The notes under the pieces are model-generated. The model was given only the letters and a program-made list of their open reading frames with translations. It was not told the DNA's origin and ran no database searches. DNA of 32,244 nucleotides from a virus, in the IMG/VR virus record IMGVR_UViG_3300031952_000086, positions 1 to 32,244 of that record. One strand, written 5' to 3'. Within the stretch, counting starts at the first letter, position 1. Each line of letters begins with the position of its first letter. A program made the position numbers and the translations under genes. Of the stretch, positions 1 to 11,143 are shown one piece after another.

Positions 1-1416
1 GAGATACGTATATCCTGTATAGCTACAAATATGGAACAGGCCTCTGAGCTATTCAGAAGAATAACAGGACATCTTGAACGGGCAGACTGTTTCAGACTAT
101 ATAGAAATAAACCTACTCTTAGTTATATGCAGCTGTCTTCCCAAAGAGACCTGGAAAAATATAAAGGGATGAGACCATCCATACGACTTGTAGCTGCTCC
201 CTGCAGTGGTCGTGGTATTCGGGGACACAATAATATCATAGCAGTCATGGATGAAATGGCTTATTTCTTTGAATCTGATACGTCTACAGATAAATCTGAT
301 GCCAATATCTATGACTCAGTAACTCCTTCTACAATCAAATTTGCTCCTCATGGAAGAATCATATGCATTTCCTCTCCTGCTGCACGTTCAGGTAAATTTT
401 ATGACCTGTATCAGAGATCCATGGAGGTCGAGTGCAATGACTGGTTAATGATTCAGGCCCCTTCCTGGGAAGTTGATCATACACTATCATCAAAAATTTT
501 ACGTTCAAAATTTTCTGAAAATCCTACTACATATATTGCTGAATATGGGGCCCAGTTCAGTGATAGAGTATCTGCCTGGATAGAGAATGAACAGGTTTTA
601 AGAATTAACATCATTCCAGGACTAAGGTTAAAAGATCATAGTTACGAGAGATTACCTCATTTCATGGGAATAGATGTTGGACTACGCGGAGACGGTTCAG
701 CCATAGCTGTAGTACATCTTACCAGACGTGAAGTTGATGGAGTTCTTAAAGATCTCATAGAACTGGACCATGTTGAAGTTCGGTATAACTGGGAAGAACA
801 TAAAGAATATTTTCAGCCGGAAGAAATTGCAAACTGGATAGCTTCTTACAAAGATAAATTTCTCATTGTTAAAGGCGTTATGGACCAGTACTATGGACTA
901 TCTATGATACCTGTACTTCAAGAAGCCGGCATGAAACAAGTAGAAATAGCCCAAATGACCCGAGAACTAAATTCTAAAATATATCAGAATTTAATGTCAC
1001 AAATGCTCAATGCTTCTTTAAGAATCCCTGAAGGTAATGAAGTAATAATAGATGGTCGTAAAACCACCGATATTCCTCTTGTTACAGAAATGCTTAAACT
1101 ACAGGCAACTATCCATTCCAAATATCTCATTTCTGTAGAAGCTCCTCAGGTAAAAGGAATACATGATGACTGTTCTGATGCTTATGCCCGGGCAGTCTAT
1201 CTTGCTACAGAATATCTGTCCCAGGGTGGTGGAGTTTCCCGACAGAATGTTGCCGGGGCAGTAGGTTCTACGACTCCTACCTATAGGCAGTATTATATGA
1301 AACAGAAAAAAGTTTCTTCTTACACAAATAGACCTTCAACTTCTTTGCAGTTAAGTACGAGCCAGAGCCGTTTTAGTAGTTCTATGAACAGTTTACCTAA
1401 TAGATTTGGTAGGTGA
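1..1416 (+). CDS. Terminase large subunit, 5' end outside the window
   Basis: This is the DNA-packaging motor and headful nuclease of a tailed phage, acting at the portal of the procapsid. The frame is open from base 1 through the ATG at 31, and the residues before that ATG (IRISCIATN) read as terminase sequence, so the gene continues upstream and the Walker A region is missing from view. The ATPase Walker B motif is visible as IIAVMDEMAYF. The RNase H-like nuclease follows, with its first acidic residue in MGIDVGLRGDGSAIAVVH, a further acidic site in VMDQYYG and the last in GIHDDCSDAYARAV. The C-terminal tail is Ser/Thr-rich. The stop codon (TGA) is followed almost at once by the next gene's ATG at 1419. 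The family assignment is secure. Confidence 0.9.
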   Translation, partial: EIRISCIATNMEQASELFRRITGHLERADCFRLYRNKPTLSYMQLSSQRDLEKYKGMRPSIRLVAAPCSGRGIRGHNNIIAVMDEMAYFFESDTSTDKSDANIYDSVTPSTIKFAPHGRIICISSPAARSGKFYDLYQRSMEVECNDWLMIQAPSWEVDHTLSSKILRSKFSENPTTYIAEYGAQFSDRVSAWIENEQVLRINIIPGLRLKDHSYERLPHFMGIDVGLRGDGSAIAVVHLTRREVDGVLKDLIELDHVEVRYNWEEHKEYFQPEEIANWIASYKDKFLIVKGVMDQYYGLSMIPVLQEAGMKQVEIAQMTRELNSKIYQNLMSQMLNASLRIPEGNEVIIDGRKTTDIPLVTEMLKLQATIHSKYLISVEAPQVKGIHDDCSDAYARAVYLATEYLSQGGGVSRQNVAGAVGSTTPTYRQYYMKQKKVSSYTNRPSTSLQLSTSQSRFSSSMNSLPNRFGR

Positions 1417-1418
1417 TT

Positions 1419-5348
<3,930 letters not shown>

Positions 5349-5371
5349 TATTTTTTAGAAAGGGTTTTTAA

Positions 5372-8300
5372 ATGGCTCTGATTAAGGGTTTAATAGATGC
5401 ATCTTCTGGATATGAGATATCTAATGCTGATGGTCGTTATGGTATTAAAGCATCTTCAGCTAATTATTTAATGACTTTAAATTCAGACGGCTCTTATATA
5501 AATTCCCCTTTATATACAGACGGTACTTATGTAAGTTCTTCTATTGGTCTTGACGTCACTGGCAGTATATTGTCATCTTCTTTTTTTAGAGATCAGAATG
5601 GTTGGATGACTACTAAAAGTCAGTCCATTAATTTACCTGTCACTAATCAGCTCGGAGGAGGTTTTGGAGGAAGTGTTGCCCCTTTATCCTCTGGAGACAT
5701 GACTACTAATGACTTCGTAGAATTTGATGCCTCTACTAATGTTGCTAATACAGTGGCATATAACGGTTCTGTGTTTGATGGCCGGTATCTCTATCAGGTC
5801 CCTTATGGAGGGGCCTCAGCACATGGAAGAGTAATTAGGTATGATACTGCTTCATCTTTCTCTGATAGAAGTTCCTGGACTTCTTATAATGCTTCTGGTA
5901 CGGGTAATGCAGATAACTCTACTGCTGTTGGTTATTTAGGGGGTTCTTTTGATGGGCGTTATGTCTATTATAGCCCTTACTGGACAGGGTCTACACGTTA
6001 TGGGAATATTTTAAGATATGATACTAAAGCTTCTTTTAATAGCCCATCATCTTACTCAGTATTTGATGCCACAAAGATTAATCCTAATGCTAAAGGGTTT
6101 TATGGGATGGTGTTTGATGGTCGGTATAATTACCATGTCCCTAATTATACGGGGACCGATTATCATGGGAATATTCTGAGGTATGATACTTCCGGTAGTT
6201 TTAAGGATGTAGCATCTTATTCAGTATTTGATGCTACGACATTAGATACATCAGCTAGGGGTTTTGTTGGAGCTATTTTTGATGGTAAATACATCTATTA
6301 TTCCCCTAATAGAGTGACTGGAACAGTCCTTAATGGAAAGGTATTAAGGTATAACACACATAAGGATTTCTTGGATGCAAGTTCTTATAGTATTTTTGAT
6401 TTAGGGCTAATGAATCCTTTAGCTAGAGGTTATTTTGGAGGGACTTTTGATGGCAGATTTGTTTATTTAACTCCATATTATAATGCGGCATATCATGGGA
6501 ACGTAGCTCGGTATGATACCCTAAAGAATTTCAGTGATACGACTGCCTGGGAGATTTTTAATATTGCTGCACTAGGAACAGGATTTGAAGGGGCCTATTT
6601 TGAGGGTAGATATGTTTATTTTGTTCCTTATGATAGCTCTAATTTAGTTCGATATGATACCCAGCAGAGGTTTTCAGATATTAGTTCCTGGTCCAGATAT
6701 AATGTGGTAAGAAATAGCTTTACAGGGATAAATTCAGATGGAAGATACTTGTACTTAACTCAGGCTCAGAATTACATTATAAGATTTGATACGAAGACAG
6801 TGTTATCTTCAAATTATCCGAGTCTGGATAATTTAGCTGTAGGAGAAAATTTATATATAGACTCTTCTTCAGGGTATGTAGGATTAGGGACTAAAACTCC
6901 TCAGGCTAAATTAGATGTTCAGGATACTACGAACCAGTTAAGATTAGGGTATAATGATTCTACTCAGGTTGTTTTTAATGCTGATTCTTTTGGCAGTCTG
7001 AATATTTCGTCTAATAATTCTCAATCAAATATTAATGTTGATAGAATGTCTGTATCAGCTACTCTTTTTAGAGATCAGAATGGTTGGATGACTACTAAAA
7101 GTCAGTCCATTAATTTACCTGTCACTAATCAGCTCGGAGGAGGTTTTGGAGGAAGTGTTGCCCCTTTATCCTCTGGAGACATGACTGCTAATGACTTCGT
7201 AGAATTTGATGCCTCTACTAATGTTGCTAATACAGCGGGATATTACGGTTCTGTATTCGATGGCCGATATCTTTACGAGGTCCCTACTACTACACCTACA
7301 ACAGCACATGGAGTAGTCATTAGGTATGATACAGCTTCTTCTTTCTCTGATAGAAGTTCCTGGACTTCTTATAATGCTAATGGATCAGGGAATGCAGATA
7401 ATTCTATGGCTGCTGGTTTTGTTGGAGGATCTTTCGATGGCCGCTATATCTATTATAGCCCTAATTATGTGACAGGAGGTCTTACTCTTCATGGGAATAT
7501 TTTAAGGTATGATACTAAAGCTCCTTTTAATAGCTCTTCTTCTTACTCAGTATTTGATGCGACAATGATTAATCCTAATGCTAAAGGGTTTTATGGAGTA
7601 GTATTTGATGGCCGGTATAATTATCATGTCCCTTATAATTTAACAAATGTCGTTTATCATGGAAATATTCTGAGGTATGATACTTCCGGGAGTTTTAAGG
7701 ATGTAGCATCTTATTCAGTATTTAATGCTACGACATTAGACACTTCCGCTCAGGGTTTTTCAGGGGCAATATTTGATGGTAAATATATTTATTATGTCCC
7801 TTATATAATAACTAACGCAATTGGTAATGGGAAGGTATTAAGGTATAACACACATAAGGATTTCTTAGATACCAGTTCTTATAGTCAATTTGATTTAAGT
7901 TTAATGAATACTTTAGCTAAGGGGTATCGAGGAGGAACTTTTGACGGTAGGTTTGTATATTTTACTCCCTATTATAATTTATCTACAGCAGTTTATCATG
8001 GGAACGTAGCTCGGTATGATACCCTAAAGAACTTTAGCGATGCCACTGCTTGGGAGATTTTTAATATTGCATCATTAGGAGTAGGTTTTAATACGGCTTA
8101 TTTTGAGGGTAGGTATGTTTATTTAGCTCCTTATGATAGCTCTAATTTAGTTCGATATGATACCCAGCAGAGGTTTTCAGATATTAGTTCCTGGTCAAGA
8201 TATAATGTAGTAAGATCTGGGATGGGTGCGTTAAGTTCTGATGGGAGATTTTTATATTTAACGCAGAATTTAACAGAGCAGAATTATGCTATAAGGTTTG

Positions 8301-10267
8301 ACACGAAAACCTCGAAGAATTATCCGAGCCTGGATAATTTAGCTGTTGGGAAGAATTTGTATATAGACTCTTCTTCAGGGTGGGTCGATTTTGGGGCGAA
8401 GAGCCCTAGCGCTCCTGTCACGATAGATTCTACTAATAACCCTCAGTTGATGATTAGGTATAATGATACCACGACAGGTTCTTTGAGTGTTAATAATCAG
8501 GGTAATTTAATAATATCTCATACAGGATCTACTGCCTATTTATCTACTGATATGTCTATTGGAAGAGATGTGTCTATTGGAAGAGATGTGTCTATTGGAA
8601 GAGATTTATCTATAATAGGGCATGTTAAAACACCTGTTATAATTGATTCTACAGTAAATCCTCAGTTGAGAATTGCTTATAATGATACCACGACAGGTTC
8701 TTTAACTGTCAATAGTCAGGGTAATCTACTAGTAGATTACACAGGAGATAGTGTTTATTTTTCTGAAAATGTTCAAGTAGAAGGGATAATTAGAGATAAG
8801 AATGGGTGGTTAGATACAAATAGATTGTCAATGCGTCGGTTAAATCATAGTAGTGAGGCTTCATTAACTATAGGATTGTCTAGGTTGGAAGGAGGCTTTC
8901 AACCTGATACTGTTACTGATGGCCTTGCTTATTATAGCTGTTGTAGTAATGGACGATATGTTTATTATGGGGGTGGTTATACATGGTGGAATCCAGGACC
9001 ACAAAATTATGGGGCATTTCTTCGTTATGACACTTATAAGCCATTTGAAGCAGCTTCTTATGATTGCATTAATACAAATGTAAATGGTGAGGTTATTACC
9101 GTTGGTATGGTGGCTACTTTAATTACAGATAGTAGTAATTTATATGGGGCAACAAGGTATACTGAGGTAACGAGGGTACAAAATCCTGGTCATATATGGA
9201 AGTATAATACTAGGGATCCTTTTGTTAAAAACAGTTTTACTGTATATGATACCTCTAATAATATTGATGCTAGTTGTTGCGGCTATTGGGGTGCTGCAAA
9301 TGATGGTAGTAACTTATATTTTGCTCCTTTTGGGTTTGATAATGCAGGTATGGCTTTAAAGTATAATCTTAAAGGAGATTTTACAGATGCTTCTTCTTGG
9401 ACGAAATTTGATGTAAGTAATTTAGACGGTACTGGGAATGCTGTAGGATTTAGTGGGGCCTGCTTTGATGGCAAATATGTTTATTTTACTCCATTTAGTA
9501 GAGGAAGTCTGTTAAGATATGATACTTCAAGAGGTGTTTTTAATGATGCATCTTCCTGGCAACATTTTGACTGTTCAAATTCTTTAGGGGTTTTTAATCT
9601 TGAGGGGGCAGTGTATGATGGTAGGTATGTTTATTATTTGCCTGGTAATATACCCCCAGATTTGCCTCCACCTTCTACTAATAAAAAAGTTCTTCGTTAT
9701 GATACTGCTTTAGATTTTACATCGGTTACTTCTTATACGTCTTTTGATATTGGTATGAAAGCTTCAGGGGGTCATTTTGATGGAAGGTATTTACATGTAG
9801 CCCCAGCAAGAGATTATTGTAATGTAAAGGTGTATGACACATATCAAAGATTTGATAGTACCTCTTCTTGGATTACTGTATTTGGCGGTATTGGGGGTTA
9901 TTGGGGTATATGTTCAGATGGGGTTTATATATATGTTGCCCCTAATAATTTTGATAATAGCCGTTCCAGCTTAAATAAAATAATGTATCGTTATAAGTTG
10001 ACTTCTGTAAAAGAGAATTCATGGAAAAACAGTGCTATTTCAGATGAGCTGTTTATAGGCTCTTCAGGTGTAGGCATAGGGACTATAACTCCTCAAGCTA
10101 AACTAGACGTTAGTGGTAATGCTAGAATAGGGGTTGGAGGTTATAATACTGGACATCTTCTTCTTGGTAATTATCATTTCTGGGTAGATAGTACTGGTAA
10201 TTTAAGAATAAATAACGGACAGCCTGCGTCAGATGCTGATGGTACTGTTGTAGGATTACAATCCTAA
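5372..10267 (+). CDS. Giant repeat-built tail fibre with beta-propeller-like units
   Basis: A 1,631-residue virion fibre candidate. The start at 5372 follows an AGAAAGGG ribosome-binding site. Most of the protein is built from units of roughly 45-60 residues with a core of 'FDGRYVYYxPY...HGNxLRYDTxxxFxDxSSWxxFD', which resemble beta-propeller or Kelch-like blades. Two large arrays of these units begin with the same 'FRDQNGWMTTKSQSINLPV' sequence (near residues 70 and 565), so the array was duplicated. A third, diverged array follows. Between arrays are 'VGLGTKTPQAKLDV' and 'VGIGTITPQAKLDVSG' linkers, which are typical of phage fibre shafts and tips. I see no obvious C-terminal intramolecular chaperone (S74) catalytic motif. 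The order after the terminase and the first fibre fits a virion gene block. The ligand is unknown. Confidence 0.75.
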   Translation: MALIKGLIDASSGYEISNADGRYGIKASSANYLMTLNSDGSYINSPLYTDGTYVSSSIGLDVTGSILSSSFFRDQNGWMTTKSQSINLPVTNQLGGGFGGSVAPLSSGDMTTNDFVEFDASTNVANTVAYNGSVFDGRYLYQVPYGGASAHGRVIRYDTASSFSDRSSWTSYNASGTGNADNSTAVGYLGGSFDGRYVYYSPYWTGSTRYGNILRYDTKASFNSPSSYSVFDATKINPNAKGFYGMVFDGRYNYHVPNYTGTDYHGNILRYDTSGSFKDVASYSVFDATTLDTSARGFVGAIFDGKYIYYSPNRVTGTVLNGKVLRYNTHKDFLDASSYSIFDLGLMNPLARGYFGGTFDGRFVYLTPYYNAAYHGNVARYDTLKNFSDTTAWEIFNIAALGTGFEGAYFEGRYVYFVPYDSSNLVRYDTQQRFSDISSWSRYNVVRNSFTGINSDGRYLYLTQAQNYIIRFDTKTVLSSNYPSLDNLAVGENLYIDSSSGYVGLGTKTPQAKLDVQDTTNQLRLGYNDSTQVVFNADSFGSLNISSNNSQSNINVDRMSVSATLFRDQNGWMTTKSQSINLPVTNQLGGGFGGSVAPLSSGDMTANDFVEFDASTNVANTAGYYGSVFDGRYLYEVPTTTPTTAHGVVIRYDTASSFSDRSSWTSYNANGSGNADNSMAAGFVGGSFDGRYIYYSPNYVTGGLTLHGNILRYDTKAPFNSSSSYSVFDATMINPNAKGFYGVVFDGRYNYHVPYNLTNVVYHGNILRYDTSGSFKDVASYSVFNATTLDTSAQGFSGAIFDGKYIYYVPYIITNAIGNGKVLRYNTHKDFLDTSSYSQFDLSLMNTLAKGYRGGTFDGRFVYFTPYYNLSTAVYHGNVARYDTLKNFSDATAWEIFNIASLGVGFNTAYFEGRYVYLAPYDSSNLVRYDTQQRFSDISSWSRYNVVRSGMGALSSDGRFLYLTQNLTEQNYAIRFDTKTSKNYPSLDNLAVGKNLYIDSSSGWVDFGAKSPSAPVTIDSTNNPQLMIRYNDTTTGSLSVNNQGNLIISHTGSTAYLSTDMSIGRDVSIGRDVSIGRDLSIIGHVKTPVIIDSTVNPQLRIAYNDTTTGSLTVNSQGNLLVDYTGDSVYFSENVQVEGIIRDKNGWLDTNRLSMRRLNHSSEASLTIGLSRLEGGFQPDTVTDGLAYYSCCSNGRYVYYGGGYTWWNPGPQNYGAFLRYDTYKPFEAASYDCINTNVNGEVITVGMVATLITDSSNLYGATRYTEVTRVQNPGHIWKYNTRDPFVKNSFTVYDTSNNIDASCCGYWGAANDGSNLYFAPFGFDNAGMALKYNLKGDFTDASSWTKFDVSNLDGTGNAVGFSGACFDGKYVYFTPFSRGSLLRYDTSRGVFNDASSWQHFDCSNSLGVFNLEGAVYDGRYVYYLPGNIPPDLPPPSTNKKVLRYDTALDFTSVTSYTSFDIGMKASGGHFDGRYLHVAPARDYCNVKVYDTYQRFDSTSSWITVFGGIGGYWGICSDGVYIYVAPNNFDNSRSSLNKIMYRYKLTSVKENSWKNSAISDELFIGSSGVGIGTITPQAKLDVSGNARIGVGGYNTGHLLLGNYHFWVDSTGNLRINNGQPASDADGTVVGLQS
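5583..5753 (+). repeat. 171-bp direct repeat, copy 1
   Basis: Copy 1 of a direct repeat whose second copy is 1,482 bp downstream at 7065-7235. The two copies differ at one base only (A at 5705, G at 7187). The flanking repeat arrays are clearly more diverged, so this segment marks a recent duplication or gene conversion at the head of each propeller-like array. Confidence 0.9.
7065..7235 (+). repeat. 171-bp direct repeat, copy 2
   Basis: Copy 2 of the direct repeat at 5583-5753, with one mismatch at 7187. It keeps the reading frame (offset 1,482 bp = 494 codons) and opens the second propeller-like array of the same fibre gene. Confidence 0.9.
8553..8606 (+). repeat. 18-bp triplicate repeat encoding SIGRDV
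   Basis: Three tandem 18-bp units encode SIGRDV-SIGRDV-SIGRDL. A six-residue period is typical of a trimeric beta-helix shaft. The unit lies in the linker between the second and third propeller-like arrays. Confidence 0.8.
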
Positions 10268-10281
10268 AATAAAAATATTTC

Positions 10282-10310
10282 TTGACAGTAAATGTTTTTT
10301 ACTATATATT
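10282..10310 (+). promoter_or_regulatory. Sigma70-type promoter of the RNA island
   Basis: A perfect -35 box TTGACA (10282-10287) is followed after 17 bp by TATATT (10305-10310). It sits just after the fibre gene's stop and about 72 bp before the tRNA. It predicts a start near 10317 and a transcript through the tRNA, and possibly through the repeat-flanked RNAs downstream. Confidence 0.65.
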
Positions 10311-10381
10311 TGAGGTAGATTGATAGCTGATCTTTGATAAAAACGAGAGCTTTGAGCACTTATTACTTCAAGGGCATACAT

Positions 10382-10458
10382 TAACATATAGCTCAGTTGG
10401 TTAGAGCAGTTGCCTTCAAAGCAACATGTCACGGATTCAAACTCCGTTATGTGATCCA
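10382..10458 (+). tRNA. tRNA with anticodon UCA (reads UGA), CCA encoded
   Basis: A full cloverleaf can be folded. The acceptor is TAACATA (10382-10388) with TATGTGA (10448-10454), six pairs and one A-G mismatch at 2-71. The D arm is GCTC/GAGC (10391-10394, 10404-10407) with an AGTTGGTTA loop. The anticodon stem GTTGC/GCAAC (10409-10413, 10421-10425) carries the loop CTTCAAA, so the anticodon TCA is at 10416-10418. A five-base variable loop follows, then the T arm ACGGA/TCCGT with loop TTCAAAC. The discriminator is T and CCA is encoded at 10456-10458. This reads UGA. It is not tRNA-Sec, because the variable arm is short. U1-A72, the A2-G71 mismatch and A53-U61 are unusual. It could be an opal suppressor, a Trp-type reader, or a tRNA with another role; the amino acid cannot be assigned. 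Confidence 0.85.
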
Positions 10459-10464
10459 AAGGTT

Positions 10465-10482
10465 TCGACCCTAAAAGGTCGA
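10465..10482 (+). other. Short hairpin after the tRNA
   Basis: A perfect 6-bp stem TCGACC/GGTCGA (10465-10470, 10477-10482) with a CTAAAA loop, followed after a few bases by four Ts. It could be a weak terminator or a processing element separating the tRNA from the downstream RNAs. Confidence 0.4.
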
Positions 10483-10523
10483 GATCGTTTTGCCTGTGAG
10501 ACTTGTGCTCAACTCTCTCTTTA

Positions 10524-10557
10524 TATTTTGTCATGCCTTATGGCGTGTGGATTGAAA
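10524..10557 (+). repeat. Type I-C CRISPR-repeat-like block, copy 1
   Basis: Copy 1 of a 34-bp block found again, identical, at 10667-10700. From 10530 it reads GTC, then ATGCC, TTAT, GGCGT and GTGGATTGAAA, followed by C at 10558. That is the layout of type I-C CRISPR repeats: a GTC start, a small hairpin and a GTGGATTGAAA(C/T) 3' handle. At 29 nt it is shorter than the usual 32. The first bases (TATTTT) could instead be a -10 box, and GGCGTGTGGATT can pair imperfectly with the shared downstream tail AACTCAGACACC. The block may therefore be the 5' arm of a Y RNA. Confidence 0.6.
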
Positions 10558-10559
10558 CG

Positions 10560-10647
10560 AAAATTTAGGTGTCTTTTACCGTAAGGGCTTACATTCATTT
10601 CTCGGTTCGATTCCGAGTGTACCTTCCAAAACTCAGACACCTTTTTT
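10560..10647 (+). ncRNA. tRNA-mimicking RNA, probable Y RNA partner of the Ro60 protein
   Basis: The segment AGGTGTCT (10567-10574) pairs perfectly with AGACACCT (10635-10642), forming an 8-bp stem that closes the RNA and is followed by a T run (10642-10647). Inside lies a perfect tRNA T arm, CTCGG-TTCGATT-CCGAG (10601-10617), followed by TGTACCT, T and CCA (10626-10628), exactly as at a tRNA 3' end. There is no normal D or anticodon arm, only a small GTAA/TTAC hairpin. Bacterial and phage Y RNAs encoded beside Ro60 genes are known to carry a tRNA-like domain and a terminal Ro60-binding stem, and a TROVE gene lies 500 bp downstream. The exact 5' end is unknown and may include the block at 10524-10557. 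Confidence 0.65.
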
Positions 10648-10666
10648 AAAAATTTCATGCGTTTTG

Positions 10667-10700
10667 TATTTTGTCATGCCTTATGGCGTGTGGATTGAAA
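10667..10700 (+). repeat. Type I-C CRISPR-repeat-like block, copy 2
   Basis: Identical 34-bp copy of 10524-10557, offset 143 bp. The first base after it differs (T at 10701). Between this block and the shared 16-bp tail at 10732-10747 lie 31 unrelated bases, close to the length of a CRISPR spacer. The two blocks are too far apart (109 bp) to form an ordinary array. Confidence 0.6.
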
Positions 10701-10747
10701 TAAATCAAGCGATATAGAAAATAGCTCTCACAACTCAGACACCTTTT
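10701..10747 (+). ncRNA. Second small RNA body with the shared 3' tail
   Basis: This stretch follows repeat copy 2 and ends in AACTCAGACACCTTTT (10732-10747), the same 16 bases that end the tRNA-like RNA (10630-10645). Two units with the same 5' block and 3' tail but different middles (72 and 31 bases) suggest two related small RNAs. With no other GGTGT-type partner, its tail would pair with GGCGTGTGGATT of copy 2 (9 of 12 positions). It could be a second Y RNA without a tRNA module, or a crRNA-like transcript. Confidence 0.4.
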
Positions 10748-10754
10748 ATAATCT

Positions 10755-10806
10755 AAAGCCGGAAAGTAGAAATAAAAAATATTTCTTTTTTCGGCTTTTA
10801 TTTTTT
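10755..10806 (+). terminator. Rho-independent terminator of the RNA island
   Basis: The stem AAAGCCG/CGGCTTT (10755-10761, 10792-10798) is extended by A-U and G-U pairs and an inner GAAATA/TATTTC hairpin (10769-10774, 10780-10785), then followed by a T-rich run to 10806. It separates the RNA island from the protein operon. Confidence 0.75.
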
Positions 10807-10819
10807 AATCTAAAAAGTG

Positions 10820-10825
10820 TATAAT
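10820..10825 (+). promoter_or_regulatory. -10 box upstream of the ubiquitin-like operon
   Basis: The sequence GTGTATAATAC contains a consensus TATAAT at 10820-10825, 32 bp before the first ATG of the operon and just after the terminator. The -35 region is a poor match. The same TGTATAAT string occurs before 24506 and 31083, so it may be a shared phage promoter class. Confidence 0.55.
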
Positions 10826-10857
10826 ACATTAAACCTTATTTACAAAGGAGCCTGTTT

Positions 10858-11103
10858 ATGTCAGTTCATGTTATTTACAACGGTCGTACTGAAGACATTG
10901 CCTTTGATGAAATGTTTTCTTCTGAACATCTCTCAGGCCTGGGTATCACTGGAACGGTCACTCCTCAGTCAGTCACACCTGAGCAGGTTAAAATGGCCGC
11001 TGCTCAACATTTTGATGTTGGTCTTAATGAATTCCAGGACCATTTCGTGGAAATAAATCCAAACGGTAATATCACCGTACGGCCACAGACAACTTTCGGC
11101 TAA
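10858..11103 (+). CDS. Ubiquitin-like small protein (PRTRC C-like)
   Basis: An 81-residue protein that I read as the ubiquitin-like modifier of the downstream operon. The start at 10858 has an AAAGGAG ribosome-binding site. It opens with a beta-strand pair (SVHVIYNGRTEDIAF), has a predicted helix (TPEQVKMAAAQHFDV) and a final strand (GNITVRP), and ends in TTFG. The size, order of strands and helix, and C-terminal Gly resemble PRTRC-system protein C and other phage Ubl proteins. There is no GG and no extension beyond the terminal Gly, so it would not need trimming before activation. The assignment rests mainly on context: the E1/ThiF and JAB genes are in the same operon. Confidence 0.55.
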   Translation: MSVHVIYNGRTEDIAFDEMFSSEHLSGLGITGTVTPQSVTPEQVKMAAAQHFDVGLNEFQDHFVEINPNGNITVRPQTTFG

Positions 11104-11143
11104 TAGCCCATATATACAAATAAAATAAGATAGGATTAATGAC

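Noticed and set aside
5372-10267. Diversity-generating retroelement target in the fibre
   Set aside because: No reverse transcriptase and no A-to-N template/variable repeat pair were found; the repeats are long duplications, not adenine-specific variants.
10382-10458. Selenocysteine tRNA
   Set aside because: The anticodon is UCA, but the variable arm has five bases and the acceptor stem is seven pairs, unlike tRNA-Sec; no selenoprotein genes are seen.
10524-10701. An ordinary CRISPR array
   Set aside because: Only two repeat-like blocks, 143 bp apart, with a tRNA-like RNA between them and no cas genes in the window.
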